From Ziziphus jujuba (Eukaryota > Streptophyta > Magnoliopsida > Rosales > Rhamnaceae), in assembly GCF_031755915.1 (NCBI RefSeq), contig NC_083384.1, positions 18,693,001 to 18,757,000 of the forward strand: DNA of 64,000 bases. Reading direction: 5' to 3'. Each line of letters begins with the position of its first letter. Positions within the stretch are counted from its first letter, which is position 1. Under the pieces are notes generated by a model. That model did no database searches. It was not told where the DNA came from and worked only from the letters and a program-made list of their open reading frames with translations. The translations under genes were made by a program, and so were the position numbers. Below are positions 11,632 through 25,375 of the stretch, in pieces.

Positions 11632-14600
11632 TATTGGTTTGATATTATTAACAAAAATAAAAATTGAAGCTTTTTAATTTAACAAACAAGTTGGTTAATA
11701 TTGCAAAAATTCATTAAGTTAAAATTGCAAACAAAACAAATAATCAACATTGCAAAAAAAATAAAAAATAAAAAGTATACAATTAGGCGACACTTTCATT
11801 GCTAAAAGAATCACCTATTAATCTTTAAATAATTAAAAATAGACTTTGTTAATTTTTACTTCATATTGTGAATTACCATGTTACACTGTACTACCAAGAT
11901 GTTCATGAAGCCATTGAATGAACATAAAAATCTTTATTTTGAAAAAAAAAAAAATAACAAAGTGATAGCAGCAATTTACTTAATCAAAACACTGCTATCC
12001 TTAGGTTTCCATAATATTTAGATATACACAGATATCTCAAGACCTAATTTATGTATTTTATGTAGCGTGCTAATTCTCCAACCACTTATTCGTCAATTTA
12101 TCTATTTATATATATATATTTACTTATTTATATGCATAGTAATAAAACTTGACAAAAATCAAACTGAAAAAATAAAAAGGAGGAATAAGGTGATGCTTTT
12201 GATTATAAAAGCGTCCCCTATTAGTTTGATATTAAAAAAAAATAAATTTGAAGCTAATTAATTTAACAAACAAGTTGGTTAAAATTGAAAAAATTCATTA
12301 AGTTAAAATTGCAAATAAAATAAATAATCAACATTGTCAAAAAAAGTCAAAAGAACAAATTAGGCGACACTTTCATTGCCAAAAACATCACCTATTAATC
12401 TTTAAATAATTAAAAAAACAAGACTTTGTCAATTTTTACTCCATATTGCTAACTAGTATGTTAACCTATACTACCAAGATCTTCACACAGCCATTGAGTC
12501 AACATAAATTTTTTTGTTCTGAAAAATAGATAACAATTTGGATGGTAGCAATCTGCTTATTGGACAAATTGCTCTCCTAAGGTTTTCACAACTTAGGTAA
12601 ACACAGATCTCTCAAGATCTAATTTCTACATCTTATGCCCCGTGCTAATTCACGAACCACTTATTCCCTAATTTATCTATATATATGTTTACTTAATTAA
12701 TTATATGCATATTAAAAAAATGTTAAAAAAATCAATTTGGAAAAATAAAATAAAAAAGGAGGCATAGGACGATGCTTTTGATGATAAAAGCGTCCCCTAT
12801 TGGTTTGATATTTCAAAAAAAAAATTGAAGCTCCTTAATTTAACAAACAAGTGGGTTGATATTGTGAAAATTTGTTAAGTTATTAAGTTAAAATTGCAAA
12901 CAAGACAAACAATCAACATTGCCAAAAAAAATAAATAAATAAAAGTACACAATTAGGTAACGCTTTCGTAGCTAAAAGCATCGCCTATTAATCTAAATAA
13001 TTAAAAAAAGACTTTGTCAATTTTCGCTCCATATTGTGAATTAATATGTTAAACTATACTACCAAGATGTTCACGCAGCCATTGAATCAACATAAAAATC
13101 TTTATTTTGAAAAAAATAAAATTACAAAGTGACAGTTGCAATTTGCTTAATCAAAACACTGATCTCCTCATATTTTCATAATATCAATACACAGTTATCT
13201 CAACACCTAATTTTCATATCTTATGTAGCGTGCTAATTCACCGACCACTTATTTTCCAATTTATCTATATATATTTATTACTTAATTATATGCATATTAA
13301 TAAAACTTGAAAAAAATTGAATTGAAAAAGAAAAAAAGCTGGAATAAGGCAACTCTTTTTAGATAAAAGTGTCTCCTATTGGTTTTATATTTTAAAAAAA
13401 AAAAATGAAGCTCAATAATTTAACAAACAAGTTGGTTAATATTATGAAAATTCATTAAGTTAAAATTGTAGACAAAACAAATAGTCAACATTGCCAAAAA
13501 AAAAAAATAATAATAATAAATAAAAATACACAATTAGGCAACGCTTTCATTGCTAAAATCATCGCCTATTAATCTTTACATAATTCAAAAAAGACTTTGT
13601 CAACTTTTACTCCATATTGCGAATTAGTATGTTAAACTATACTATCAAGATGTTCACGCAGCCATTAAATCAACATAAAAATCCTTATTTTGAAAATAAA
13701 AATAAAAATAGCAAAGTGACAGTAGCAATTTGCTTAATCAAAACACTGCTCTCCTCAGATTTTCATAATATCTAGATATACACAGTTATCGCAAGACCTA
13801 ATTTACGTATCTTATGTAGCGTGTTAATTCACCAACCATTTATTCCCCAATTTATCTATATATGTTTATTTACTTAATTATAAGCATATTAATAGAACCT
13901 GACAAAAATTAAATTGAAAAAAAAAAGCACAAATAAGGGTATGCTTTTTATGATAAAAGTGTCTCCTATTGGTTTGATATTAAAAAAGAAAAAAAATGAA
14001 ATGCCATAATTTAACAAACAAGGTAGTTAATATTGCAAAAAATCATTAAGTTAAAACTTCAAACAAAACAAATAATCAACACTTGCCTTTGAAAAAAAAA
14101 AAAAAATTAGGTGATGCTTTCCTTGCTAAAAGTGTCACCTCTTAATTTTCAAATAACTAAAAAAAGACTTTATCAATTTTTTCTCCATATTGCTAATTAG
14201 TATGTTAAACTATACTATCAAGATGTTCATGTAGCCATTGAATCAACATAAAATTCTTTCTTCTTAAAAACAGATAATAAAGTGACAGTAGTACTCTGCC
14301 TAATGGACATATTGCTCTCCTCAGGTTTGCACAATCTAGGTATATATAGATATCTCAAGACCTAATTTATGTATCTTATGTAGTGTGCTAATTCACCAAC
14401 CACTTTTTTCTCAGTTTATCTATATATACTTACTTAATTATATGCATATTAATAAAACTTGACAAAAATCAAATTGAAAAAAAAGGAGGAATAAGACGAC
14501 GCTTTTGATGAAAAAAGCGCTGCCTATTAGTTTCATATTTAAAAAATAAAAATAAAATTTGAAGCTCCCTAATTTGACAAAAAAGTTGGTTAATATTGCA

Positions 14601-15939
14601 AAAATTCATTAAGTTAAAGTTGCAAACAAAACAAATAATCAACATTGCCAAAAAAAGAAAAAAGAACACAATTAGGCGATGCTTTCATTGCTAAAAGCAT
14701 CACCTATTAATCTTTAAATAATTTTTAAAAAAGGCTTTCTCAATTTTTACTTCAAATTGCTAATTAGCATGTTAAACTATATTACCAAGATGTACATGCA
14801 GCCATCGAATTAACATAAAAATCTTTATTCTGAAAAAAAAAAAAAAACAAATTGATAGAAGCAATTTGCTTAATCAAAACATTGCTCTCCTCAAGTTTTC
14901 ATAATATTTAGTTATACACAGTTATCTCAAGACCTAATTTGCATATCTTATGTAGCGTGCTAATTTACCAACCCCTTATTCCCTAATTTATCTATATATA
15001 TTTATTTACTTAAGTATACGCATATTAATAAAACTTGACAAAACTTATATTGAAAAAAAAAAAAAGAAAAGAGGAATAAGGTGATGCTTTTTATGATAAA
15101 AGTGTCTCCTATTGGTTTGATATTTAAATAAAAATAAAAATTGAAGCTCTTTAATTTGAAAAACTAGTTCGTTAATATTGGAAAAATTCATTAAGTTAAA
15201 CTTGCAAACAAAACAAATAATCAACATTGCCAAAAAAAGAAAAAAGAGCACGATTAGGCGATGCTTTCGTTGCTAAAAGCATCACCTATTAATCTTTAAA
15301 TAATTAAAAAAAAGACTTTATCGATTTTTACTCCAAATTGCTAATTGGCATCTTCATGCAGCCATTGAATCAACATAAAATTCTTTATTAAAAAAAACAT
15401 ATAACAAAGGGATAGCAACACTTTGCTTAATGGATACACTACTCAACTTAGGTTTTCACAATCTAGGTATACATAGATATCTCAGACCTAACTTTTGTAT
15501 CTTGTGTAGCGTGCTAATTTACGAACCACTTATTCCCCAATTTATCTATATATATATATATATATATCTTTACTTAATTATATGCATATTAATAAAACTC
15601 GACAAAAAATAAATTGAAAAAAAAGATGAATAAGGTGACGATTTTGATGATAAAAACATCGCCTATTGGTTTGATATTTAAGAAAAAATAAATTGAAGCT
15701 CCTTAATTTAACAAACAAGTTGGTTAATATTGCAAAAAGTCACTAAGTTAAAATTGCAAACAAAACAAATAATCAACATTGCCAAAAAACAAGAGCATAA
15801 TTAGGTGATGCTTTCATTGCTAAAAGCATTGCCTGTTAATCTTTAAATAATTAAAAAAAGACTTTGTCAATTTTTTTTCTCCATATTGCTAAGTAGTATA
15901 TTAAACCATACTACCAAGATGTTCACGCAGCCATTAAAC

Positions 15940-16080
15940 CAATATAAAATTCTTTATTTATAAACAAAATTAACAAAGTGACAGCAGCAATTTGCTTAAT
16001 CAATATAAAATTCTTTATTCTGAAGACAGCAGCAATTTGCTTAATCAATATAAAATTCGTTGTTCTGAAAACCAGATAAA
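15940..16080 (+). repeat. Internal short duplication in an over-long satellite monomer
   Basis: GCAGCAATTTGCTTAATCAA followed by TATAAAATTC occurs twice about 53-55 bp apart. This makes the 15,506-16,182 monomer about 676 bp instead of ~582. A comparable duplication of the same block occurs near 17,210-17,290. Confidence 0.8.
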
Positions 16081-19000
16081 AAAGTGACAAAAGCACTCTG
16101 CTTAATAAACACACTACACTGCTCAGGTTTTCACAATCTAGGTATACATAGATATGTCAAGACCTAATTTATGTATCTGATGTAGCGTGCTAATCCACCA
16201 ACTACTTATTCCCCAATTTATATATATATATATATACTTAATTATATGCATATTAACAAAACTTGACAAAAATTAAATTGAAAAAAAAAAAAAGGAATAA
16301 GGCAACGCTTTTGATAATAAAATGGTCACCTATTGGTTTGATATTTAAGGAAAAAAAAAATTCTAGCTCCTTAATTTAACAAACAAGTTGGTTAATATTG
16401 CAAAAATTCATTAAGTTAAAATTGCTAACAAAACAAATAATCAACATTGCCTTAAGAAAAAAGAACACAATTAGGCGATGCTTCCCTTACTAAAAGCTTC
16501 ACCTATTGATATTATAATAATTAAAAAAAAAAAAAATTTGTCAGTTTTTACTCCATATTGCTAATTAGTATGTTAACCTATACTATCAAGATCTTCATGC
16601 AATCATTGAATCAACATAAAAATTTTTGTTCTAAAAAATAGATAACAACTTGGATGGTAGCAGTCTGCTCATTGGACACACTACTCCTCTCAGGTTTTCA
16701 CAATCTAGGTATACATAGATATCTCAAGTCCTAATTTCTGTATCTTATGTAGCATGCTAGTTCACCAGCCACTTATTCCCCAATTTATCTATATATATAT
16801 ATATATATATGTATATATTTTCTTAATTATGTGCCTATTAATAAACCTGACAAAAATTAAGTTGAAAAAAAAAAGGAGGAATAAGGCAACACTTTTTATG
16901 ATAAAGGTGTTGCCTATTGGTTTGACATTTAAAAAAAAAAAAAAAGTTGGTTAATATTGCAAACATCCATTAAGTTAAAATTGCAAACAAAACAAATAAT
17001 AAACATTGTCCCCAAAAAAAAAATGAACACAATTAGGCGATGCTTTAGTTCCTAAAATCATCGCTATTAATATTTAAATAATTAAAAAAAAGACTATGTC
17101 AATTTTTACTGCATATTGTTAATTACTATGTTAAACTATACCACCAAGATGTTCATGCAGCCCTGGAATCAACATAAAATTTTTTATTTTGAAAAAAAAA
17201 TGACAAAGTGACAGCAGCAATTTGCTTAATCAACATAAAATTCTTTGCTCTGAAAATCAGATAACAAAGTGACAGCAACACTTTGCTTAATGGACACCTT
17301 ACATTACTTAGGTTTTCACAATCTACATATACATAGATGTCTCAAGACCTAATTTATGTATCTTATATAGCGTGCTAATTCAACGGCCAATTATTCTCCA
17401 ATTTATCTATATATATATTTACTTAATTATATGCATATTAACAAAACTTGACAAAAATTAAATAGAAAACAAAAGAAGGAATCAGGCGATGCTTCTGATG
17501 ATAAAAGGGTCTCTCCTATTGGTTTGATATTTAAGTAAAAAAATTTTTCAAGCTCCTTAATTTAACAACAAGTTGGTTAATATTGAAAAAACTAATTAAG
17601 TTAAAATTGCAAATAGAACAAATAATCAACATTTCCTTAAAAAAAAAAAAGAAAAAAGAACACAATTAGGCGATGCTTTCGTAGCTAAAAGCATCACCTA
17701 TTGATCTTAAAATAATTAAAAAAAGAAGATTTTGTCAATTTTTACTCCATATTACTAATTAACATGTTAACCTAGACTACCAAGGTCTTCACGTAGCCAT
17801 TGAATCAATATAAAATTTTTTGTTCTAAAAAGTAGATAACAATTTGGACGGTAATAGTCTGCTTACTGGACAGACTGCTCTCCGCAGGTTTTCACTATCT
17901 AGGTATACATAGATATCTCAAGACCTAATTATTGTATATTATGTAGCATGCTAATTCACCAGCCACTTATTCCCCAATTTATCTATATATATTATATGCA
18001 TATTAATAAAACCTGCCAAAAAGTACATTGAAAAAAAAAAAAAGGAGGAATAAGGCGACGCTTTCTATGATAAAGGTGTCGCCTATTGGTTTGATATTTA
18101 AAAAGAAAAAAAAAATAGAATTTCCTTAATTTAACGAACAAGTTGGTTAATATTGCAAAAATTATTTAAGTTAAAATTGCAAACAAAACAAATAATCAAC
18201 ATGGACAAAATAAATAAATAAATAAATAAGAACACAATTAGGTAATACTTTCCTTGCTAAAAGCGTCACCTATTAATCTTCAAATCATTTAAAAAAAAAA
18301 AAGGCTTTGTCAAATTTTACTTCATTTTGTTAATTAGTATGTTAAACTATGCTACCAAGATCTTCATGCAGCCATTAAATCAACATGAAATTCTTTGTTT
18401 TGAAAAACAGATAACGAAGTGACTCTAGCAATCTGCTTAATCTTCAAACTGCTCTCTCCTGGTTTTCACAATCTAGGTATAAATAGATATCTCAAGACTT
18501 AATTTTTGTATCTTATGTACCATGCTAATTCACCAACCACATTTTCCCCAATTTATCCTTATATATATATATATATATATATATATTTACTTAATTATAT
18601 ACATATTAATAAAACTTGACAAAAAATCAAATTGAAAAAAAAAAAAAAAAGGAGGAGGAATAAGGCGACGCTTTCTATGATAAAGGTGTTCCCTATTGGT
18701 TTGATATTGAAAATATATTCCTTAATTTAACAAACAAGTTGGTTAATATTGCAAAAATTATTTAAGTTAAAATTGCAAACAAAACAGATTATCAACATTG
18801 CCCAAAAAAAAAAGAAAAAGAACACAATTAGGTGATGCTTTCGTTGTTAAAAGCATCTCCTGTTAATCTTTAAATAATTAAAAAAAAGACATTGTCAATT
18901 TTTACTCCATATTGCTAATTAGTATGTTAAACTATACTACCAAGATCTTCACGCGGCCATTGAATCAACATAAAATTCTTTGTTCTGAAAAATAGAAAAC

Positions 19001-22000
19001 AAAGTGATAGCAACAATCTGCCTGATCAACACTTTGGTCTCCTTTGGTTTTCACAATCTAAGTACGCACAGATATCTCAAGACCTAATTTATGTATCTTA
19101 TGTAGCGTGCTAACTAACCAACCACTTATTCCCCAATTTATCCACAGATATATATTTACTTAATTATATGCATATGAATAAAATTTGGCAAAAATTAAAT
19201 TGAAAAAATAAAAAGGAGGAATAAGGTGAGGCTTTTGATGATAAAAGAGTCGCCTATTGGTTTGATATTTAAAAAAAATAATAACAAAGCTCCTTAACTT
19301 AACAAACACGTTGGTTAATATTGCAAAAATTCATTAAGTTAAAATTGTAACAAATAAATAATCAACATTGCCAAAAAAAGAACATAATTAGGTGCCAATT
19401 TTCTTGCTAAAAGCGTCGCCTATTAATCTTCAAATAATTAAATAAATGACTTTGACAATTTTTACTCCATGTTGCTAATTTGTTTGTTAAACTTTACTAC
19501 CAAGATCTTCATGCAGCCATCGAATCAAAATAAAATTCTTTCTTCTGAAAAATAGATAACAAAGTGATCGCAGCAATCTGCTTAATCAACAAACGGCTCT
19601 CTTCAGGTTTTCAGAATCTAGGTATACACAGATCTCAAGACCTAATTTCTACTTCTTATGTAGAGTGCTAATTCACCAACCACTTTTTTCCCAATTTATC
19701 TATATATATATATATTTACTTAATTATATGCATATTAATAAAACATGCCAAAAATCAAATTGAAAAAAAAAAGGAGGAATCAGGTGACGCTTTTGATGAT
19801 AAAAGCGTCGCCTATTGGTTTGATATTTAAAGAAAAAAATTAAAACTCCTTAATTTAACAAACAAATTGGTTAATAATGTGAAAATTTGTTAAGTTAAAA
19901 TTGCAAACAAAACAAATAATCAACATTGCAAAAAAAAAAGAAAAAAAAAGAACACAATTAGGCGACGCTTTCCTTGTAAAAAGTGCCACCTATTAATCTT
20001 CAAATAATTAAATAAAGGACTTTGTCAATTTTTACTCCATATTGCTAATTAGTATGTTAAACTATACTACCAAGATGTTCACACAGCCATTGAATCAACA
20101 TAAAATTCTTTGTTCTGAAAAAATATAACAAAGTAACCTTACCAATCTTCTTAATCAAGAAACTACTCTCCTTTGGTTTTCATAATCTAGGTATACATAG
20201 ATATCTCAAGACCTAATTTTTGTTCCTTATGTAGTGTGCTAATTCACCAACCACTTTTTTCTCAATTTATCTAGACACACACATATATATATATACACTT
20301 AATTATATGCATATTAAAAAAATTTGACAAAACTAAAATTAAAAAAATAGAGGAGGAATAAGGCACCACTTTTGATGATAAAAGCTTCACCTATTGGTTT
20401 GATATTGAAAATAAAAATAAAAATTGAAGCTCTTGAATTTAACAAACAAATTGGTTAATATTGCAAAAATTCATTAACTTAAAATTTCAAACAAAACAAA
20501 AAGTTAATATTTCCAAAAAAAAAAAAGAGCACAATTATGCTACGTTTTCCTTGCTAAAAGTGTCACTTATTAATCTTGAATAATTTAAAAAATGACTTTG
20601 TCAGTTTTTTTTGCATAGTGCTAATTAGTATGTTAAACTATACTACCAAGATCTTCACGCAGTCATTGAATCAAAATAAAATTTTTTCTTCTGGAAAAAA
20701 GATAACAAAGTGACCGCAGCAATCTGCTTAAGCAACATACTGCTCTTTTCAGGTTTTCACAATCTAGGTATACACAGATCTCAAGACCTAATTTATGTTT
20801 CTTATATAGCATGCTAATTCACCAACCACTTTTTCCCCAATTTATCTATATAAATATATATTTACTTAATTATATGCATATTAATAAAACAGTCCAAAAA
20901 TCAAATTGAAAAAAAAAAAAGCAGGAATAAGGCGACATTTTTGATGATAAAAGCGTTGCCTATTGGTTTCATATTTAAAGAAAAAAATTAAAGCTCCTTA
21001 ATTTAGCAAACAAGGTAGTTAATAATGCGAAAATTCATTAAGTTAAAATTGCAAACAAAACAAATAATCAACGTTTCCAAAAAAAAAGGAAAAAAAGAAC
21101 ACAATTAGGCGACACTTTCCTTGCAAAAAGTGTCACCTATTCATCTTCAAATAATTAAAAAAGGACTTTGTCAATTTTTACTCCATATTGATAATTAGTA
21201 TGTTAAACTATACTACCAAGATGTTCACGCAACCATTGAATCAACATAAAATTCTTTGTTCTGAAAAAAAGATAACAAAGTAACCGTACCAATCTTCCTA
21301 ATCAAGAAACTACTCTCCTTAGGTTTTCACAATCTAGGTATACACAAATATCTCAAGACCCAATTTCCGTATCTTATGTAGCATGCTAATTCACCAACCA
21401 CTTTTTTCTCAATTTATCTATATATATATATATATATATTTACTTAATTATATGCATATTACTAAACTTGACAAAAATAAAATTGAAAAAACAAAGGAGG
21501 AAAAAGGCAACTCTTTTAATGATAAAAGCTTCACCTATTGGTTTGATATATATATAAAAAAAAAAAAATTGAAGCTCCTAAATTTAACAAACAAGTTGGT
21601 TAATATTGCAAAAATTCATTAACAAACAAAACAAAAAATAAACATTTCCAAAAAAAAAAAAAAAAGAATACAATTATGCTATGTTTTCCTTGCTAAAAGT
21701 GTCACCTATTAATCTTCAAATAATTTAAAAAATGACTTTGTCATTTTTTTCTCTATAGTGCTAATTAGTATGTTAAACTATACTACCAAGATCTTCATGC
21801 AGTCATTAAATCGAAATAAAATTCTTTCTTCTGAAAAACAGATAACAAAGTGACCACAGCAATCTGCTTAATCAACAAACTGCTCTCATCAGGTTTTCAC
21901 AATCAAGGTATACACAGATACCTTAAAACCTAATTTTTTTTTATCTTAAGTAGTGCGCTAATTCGCCAACAACTTATTTCCTAATTTATCTATATATATT

Positions 22001-22511
22001 TACTTAATTATATGCATATTAATAAAACTTGACAAAAATTAAATTGAAGAAAAAAAGGAGGAATAAGGCGATGCTTCTAATGATAAAATCATCACCTATT
22101 GGCTTGATATTTCCAAAAAAAAAAAAAAAAGATTAACGCTCCTTAATTTGCAAAATTTCATTATGTTAAAATTGCAAACCAAAAAAAAAAAAAAAAAAAA
22201 TCTACGTTGGCAAAAAAAAAAAAAAAGGAACACAATTAGGCAAAGCTTTCATTGCTAAAAGCGTCTCCTATTAATCTTCAAATAATAATTAAAAAAATTC
22301 ATCAATTTTTACTCCATATTGATAATTAGTATGTTAAACTATACTACCAAGATGTTCACGCAGCCATTGAATCAACATAAAATTCTTTATTTTGAAAAAA
22401 AAAAATAACAAAGTGACAACAGCAATTTACTTAATCAAAACACTGCTCTCCTAAGGTTTTAATAATATCTAGGTATACACAGTTATCTCAATACCTAATT
22501 TGTGTATCTTA

Positions 22512-23643
22512 TGATGAGAACCAACCTACACCCGTATAACCTACAACTTTCTGGGGTGCTTATCCTGTACAGCTGAAGATAAAGCCAATTACTGGAGCAT
22601 AAGCTAAAAGGTTTAAGGACAATCTGGTTAGCTTTATTCAAAAAGTAATTAAATCTCAAGAAGATGTATTAATATTAGAAGATTCAAAGCCCGTACTGAG
22701 CATCTAAGTTGTGAAGGCTAAAATGGACCCAGGAACCTGTTTTAGTACATTTGAGGACACCGGGAAGCAAATGAGGGTTTAAGTTTATGAATGTTCTTGA
22801 GCTTTCTAAGAAGTCACAAAATCATGTCTAGATAGAGGCAAGGACATTCAACCACATATGAAGGTGCACAAGCTTCAATATGGTCGGATTTGCTTATTTT
22901 GGCACTAAGAAGGACTTTACTTGCATTTCAAGCAAGCTTTGTTTATTCCAATCAATGGAAATATATGGGAACCAGTTCTAATCCTATTTGGAACCCTACA
23001 TGGAATATTGGATCTGATTTGGAGCTTAAATTAGCTGGTGATTGGATAAAGACAGCATATTTGGAAAGCTAGTCAACTACTTTCCTAATCTGAAATTTGA
23101 CTTTTATTTTAGGAAATAGTCTTTTATTTTTTGTGTTTATTTAATTGTTTGCTAGAAAAATTAATTTAGGAAGGTTGATATTTCAATATTTTGATTGTAA
23201 ATTAATTAATTACTATTTCAAAATTAAGAAATTAATCAATACAAATTTGTTTAGAAAAAGATTTGGAAAATTTGGCCATTACCTATTCTTTTGCTATGTT
23301 GGCTGAATTTGATCTAATTGCTTTAGGGTTTGATTTCTTGTAGCTCTAACCTATTAAAAGGGGTTATTTTTCAATGAACAGAGCTTACATTATTGATTCA
23401 AAAATTATTGTGATAAAAATTTCTTTTTGTTCTCTTTGAACACCTAAAATACTTAATAAAGATCAAGTGTTTTAGTTTGACTTATCAATAGGACTTCCAT
23501 AACCTATTGTGGCATCTTCGATATACCAAGATTTCTAGTCACACATTGATTAGGGGTCAAGGTAACCATTAGAATTTGAACTTAATTTTGATTCGGATTA
23601 GTTTAATACAGTTTTAGGAGCAAGTCGGCCTAGGTTCATATCA
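22512..23643 (+). repeat. 5' LTR of the internally deleted gypsy element
   Basis: 1,132 bp, beginning TGATGAG and ending TATCA. Its last ~254 bases (about 23,390-23,643) align with 30,211-30,462, sharing ATTCAAAAATTATTGTGATA, CTCTTTGAACACCTAAAA and GTGTTTTAGTTTGACTT. The open frame at 22,890-23,072 lies within the LTR and is not a gene. Confidence 0.9.
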
Positions 23644-23645
23644 TT

Positions 23646-23656
23646 TGGTATCAGAG
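23646..23656 (+). other. Primer-binding site (initiator Met-tRNA)
   Basis: TGGTATCAGAG begins two bases after the 5' LTR. It matches the 3' end complement of plant initiator methionine tRNA, the usual primer for plant LTR elements. Confidence 0.9.
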
Positions 23657-23659
23657 TTG

Positions 23660-24670
23660 AATTCTGTTCAGGTTTGATCTATCTTATTTGATTTCTTTTA
23701 TTTTTATGTTATTCTACACTGTTGACATTAAGTTAAGGTTGCTTCTATCCATACATGTTCTGCATATTTTTTTTTTTAAAAAAATTCATAGCCGAATTAG
23801 GTTTCCTTTTGTTAGCCGAATTTTTGGTTTCTAATTTGTTGGTTGGTTTTGCATATTAGTTTTTAGTAATTTGTTTTATTATTGATTTTTCTTTGCTGTT
23901 TTAATTTTAATTAGTTGCAATCATACATTAAAAAAAATAAAAAGGAGGAGGAATTTGGAAACATATTGCATAAACTCTAAGATTGTGTAATTTGTTTTTG
24001 CTTGGAAGGTAGAATCAGGTTTGACAATCTGTTTGGCTTTGGAGTTGCCTTTTTTATGGTGATTGTGCTGCTGGAGATTGTGTGAGATCAAGAAAAAAAA
24101 AAAAAGCAAAGCCGAAGTTAAAAAAAAATTGTAAGAGATTGGTTTTGGAGAAGTTGAAAATTTGGATTTGGAAATTCAACTGTGTTTGATGAAGCTACTG
24201 TTTGTTCATTCCATATTAGTTTCTGGACATTTGAATATTGGTGCTAATTGATTGGATTAAAATTGGTTTAAGGATTTGATACAAAGGCTTAATTACGAGA
24301 ACTACAACCAACAACTATCTCATAATTTATTCAAATTTTGTTCTTATTAATTGTTTGAGTCCTTTTCTAAATTTGATTGTTGAATTTTGGTCACTTAATA
24401 TTTTGGTTTATTTCATTGCTAAATCCAAAAATTGGCTTGTTAATTTTCCTTGTTTTTGGTTAGTAAAGCTGAGACTAGGTTTTATCAATGCTCTCGGAAA
24501 TTATTTGCTACTTGTTTTTGTTTTATTAAAAGGTTTAATTAGAACATACTTGTGATCTAATTTTTTTTTTGAGTGTTTTAATAGAATTTTGAGATATTCT
24601 TTTGAGTGGAAAAAGACAAGAGGGTGTGAGCTTAAAAGAGGATCAAAAGCCAAAACTAATGTGCAAGCAC
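23660..24670 (+). other. Leader region of gypsy element
   Basis: Untranslated leader between the primer site and the nested solo LTR. The frames at 24,355-24,555 (plus) and 24,501-24,713 (minus) are short, and the second runs across the LTR boundary, so neither is a credible gene. Confidence 0.6.
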
Positions 24671-25249
24671 AAGTTGTAACACCCTGTCCCGAAGTACGCC
24701 ATAATTTTCTCATGTTGGTCGAGGTTGACCGATTTGATCGCCATTGACCAAGAGGGGCTAAACTTTAACTTTTTGATTCAGATATAACTCTAGGTTGATC
24801 GAGGCACTATTGCTAAGTAAGCGTCGACCCAAGTCCATAGACTAGTAGCACGTCAAAAATGGAACTACGGTTTGAAAGTCATGAATAAAACAAATTGAGG
24901 TCCGAACTGTTCGAGGTTGTCGGAGTTGACTTTTTATTCTTGCTTAATTTGGATTTTACTCCTATATGGTTGTAAAGTACTTGTCGGTATGAGTTCATAG
25001 ACTGGTGACACTCTTAAATCGGACCTACGATCAAAAAGTTACGAGTTTGTAAAGTTACACCTATTTTTCCCAAGATTGATTTTACCAGATAGTGCAATAC
25101 TCAAAGAGTATTTGATTTGCACCATGTGTAATATTATAAAAAGTGTCATGTGTCACGACAAGAAAATGCCACATGTCGGCCATAATTAAATATTACATTA
25201 TTTTGTTATTATTTTATATTAGTATATTATTATATTATTTTATTTATTT

Positions 25250-25375
25250 ATTTTCTTTTTCTTTTTTTTTCTTTCCTTTTTCTTTTCTTCTCCCCATGTG
25301 GGAAAAGACCCTCTCTCCCTCTTCTTCCTTCTTCTTCCTTCTGCTTCTTCTTCTTCTTCTCTCTCTCTCTCGTCG
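25250..25375 (+). repeat. Pyrimidine-rich tract in LTR A
   Basis: CTT/TCT-rich run followed by a (CT)n run. An equivalent tract is present in LTR B (34,078-34,250) and in the copies at 46,365-46,410 and 53,355-53,400, so it is a conserved LTR feature, perhaps a pyrimidine patch near the transcript start. Confidence 0.8.

Larger units (their letters stand above)
9090..22511 (+). repeat. Hairpin satellite, left array: ~23 tandem copies of ~582 bp
   Basis: The anchor GTAGCGTGCTAATTC (with variants) occurs at about 9,139, 9,733, 10,314, 10,884, 11,453, 12,062, 12,637, 13,225, 13,816, 14,380, 14,952, 15,506, 16,182, 16,749, 17,367, 17,943, 18,517, 19,102, 19,660, 20,231, 20,806, 21,378 and 21,950. 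The mean step is about 582 bp (range 554-676). Each monomer has a fixed order: CTAGGTATACACAGATATC, the anchor, a (TA)n patch, hairpin H1 (GGCGACGCTTTT, loop GATGAT, AAAAGCGTCGCC), a Y block with AACAAACAAGTTGGTTAATATTG, hairpin H2 (GGCGATGCTTTC, short loop, AAAGCATCACC), then a block with CAGCCATTGAATCAACAT. No protein is encoded. Copies differ mainly by transitions and poly-A length. Confidence 0.97.

Noticed and set aside
12067..21622. Many 60-80 codon ORFs at regular spacing (e.g. 12,067, 15,430, 16,754, 21,383)
   Set aside because: Each is the same satellite segment read through the (TA)n patch, and most monomers have stops there.
9090..22511. CRISPR-like array
   Set aside because: Regular spacing and palindromes, but the period is ~582 bp, the spacers are also repeated and the genome is a plant, so it is satellite DNA.
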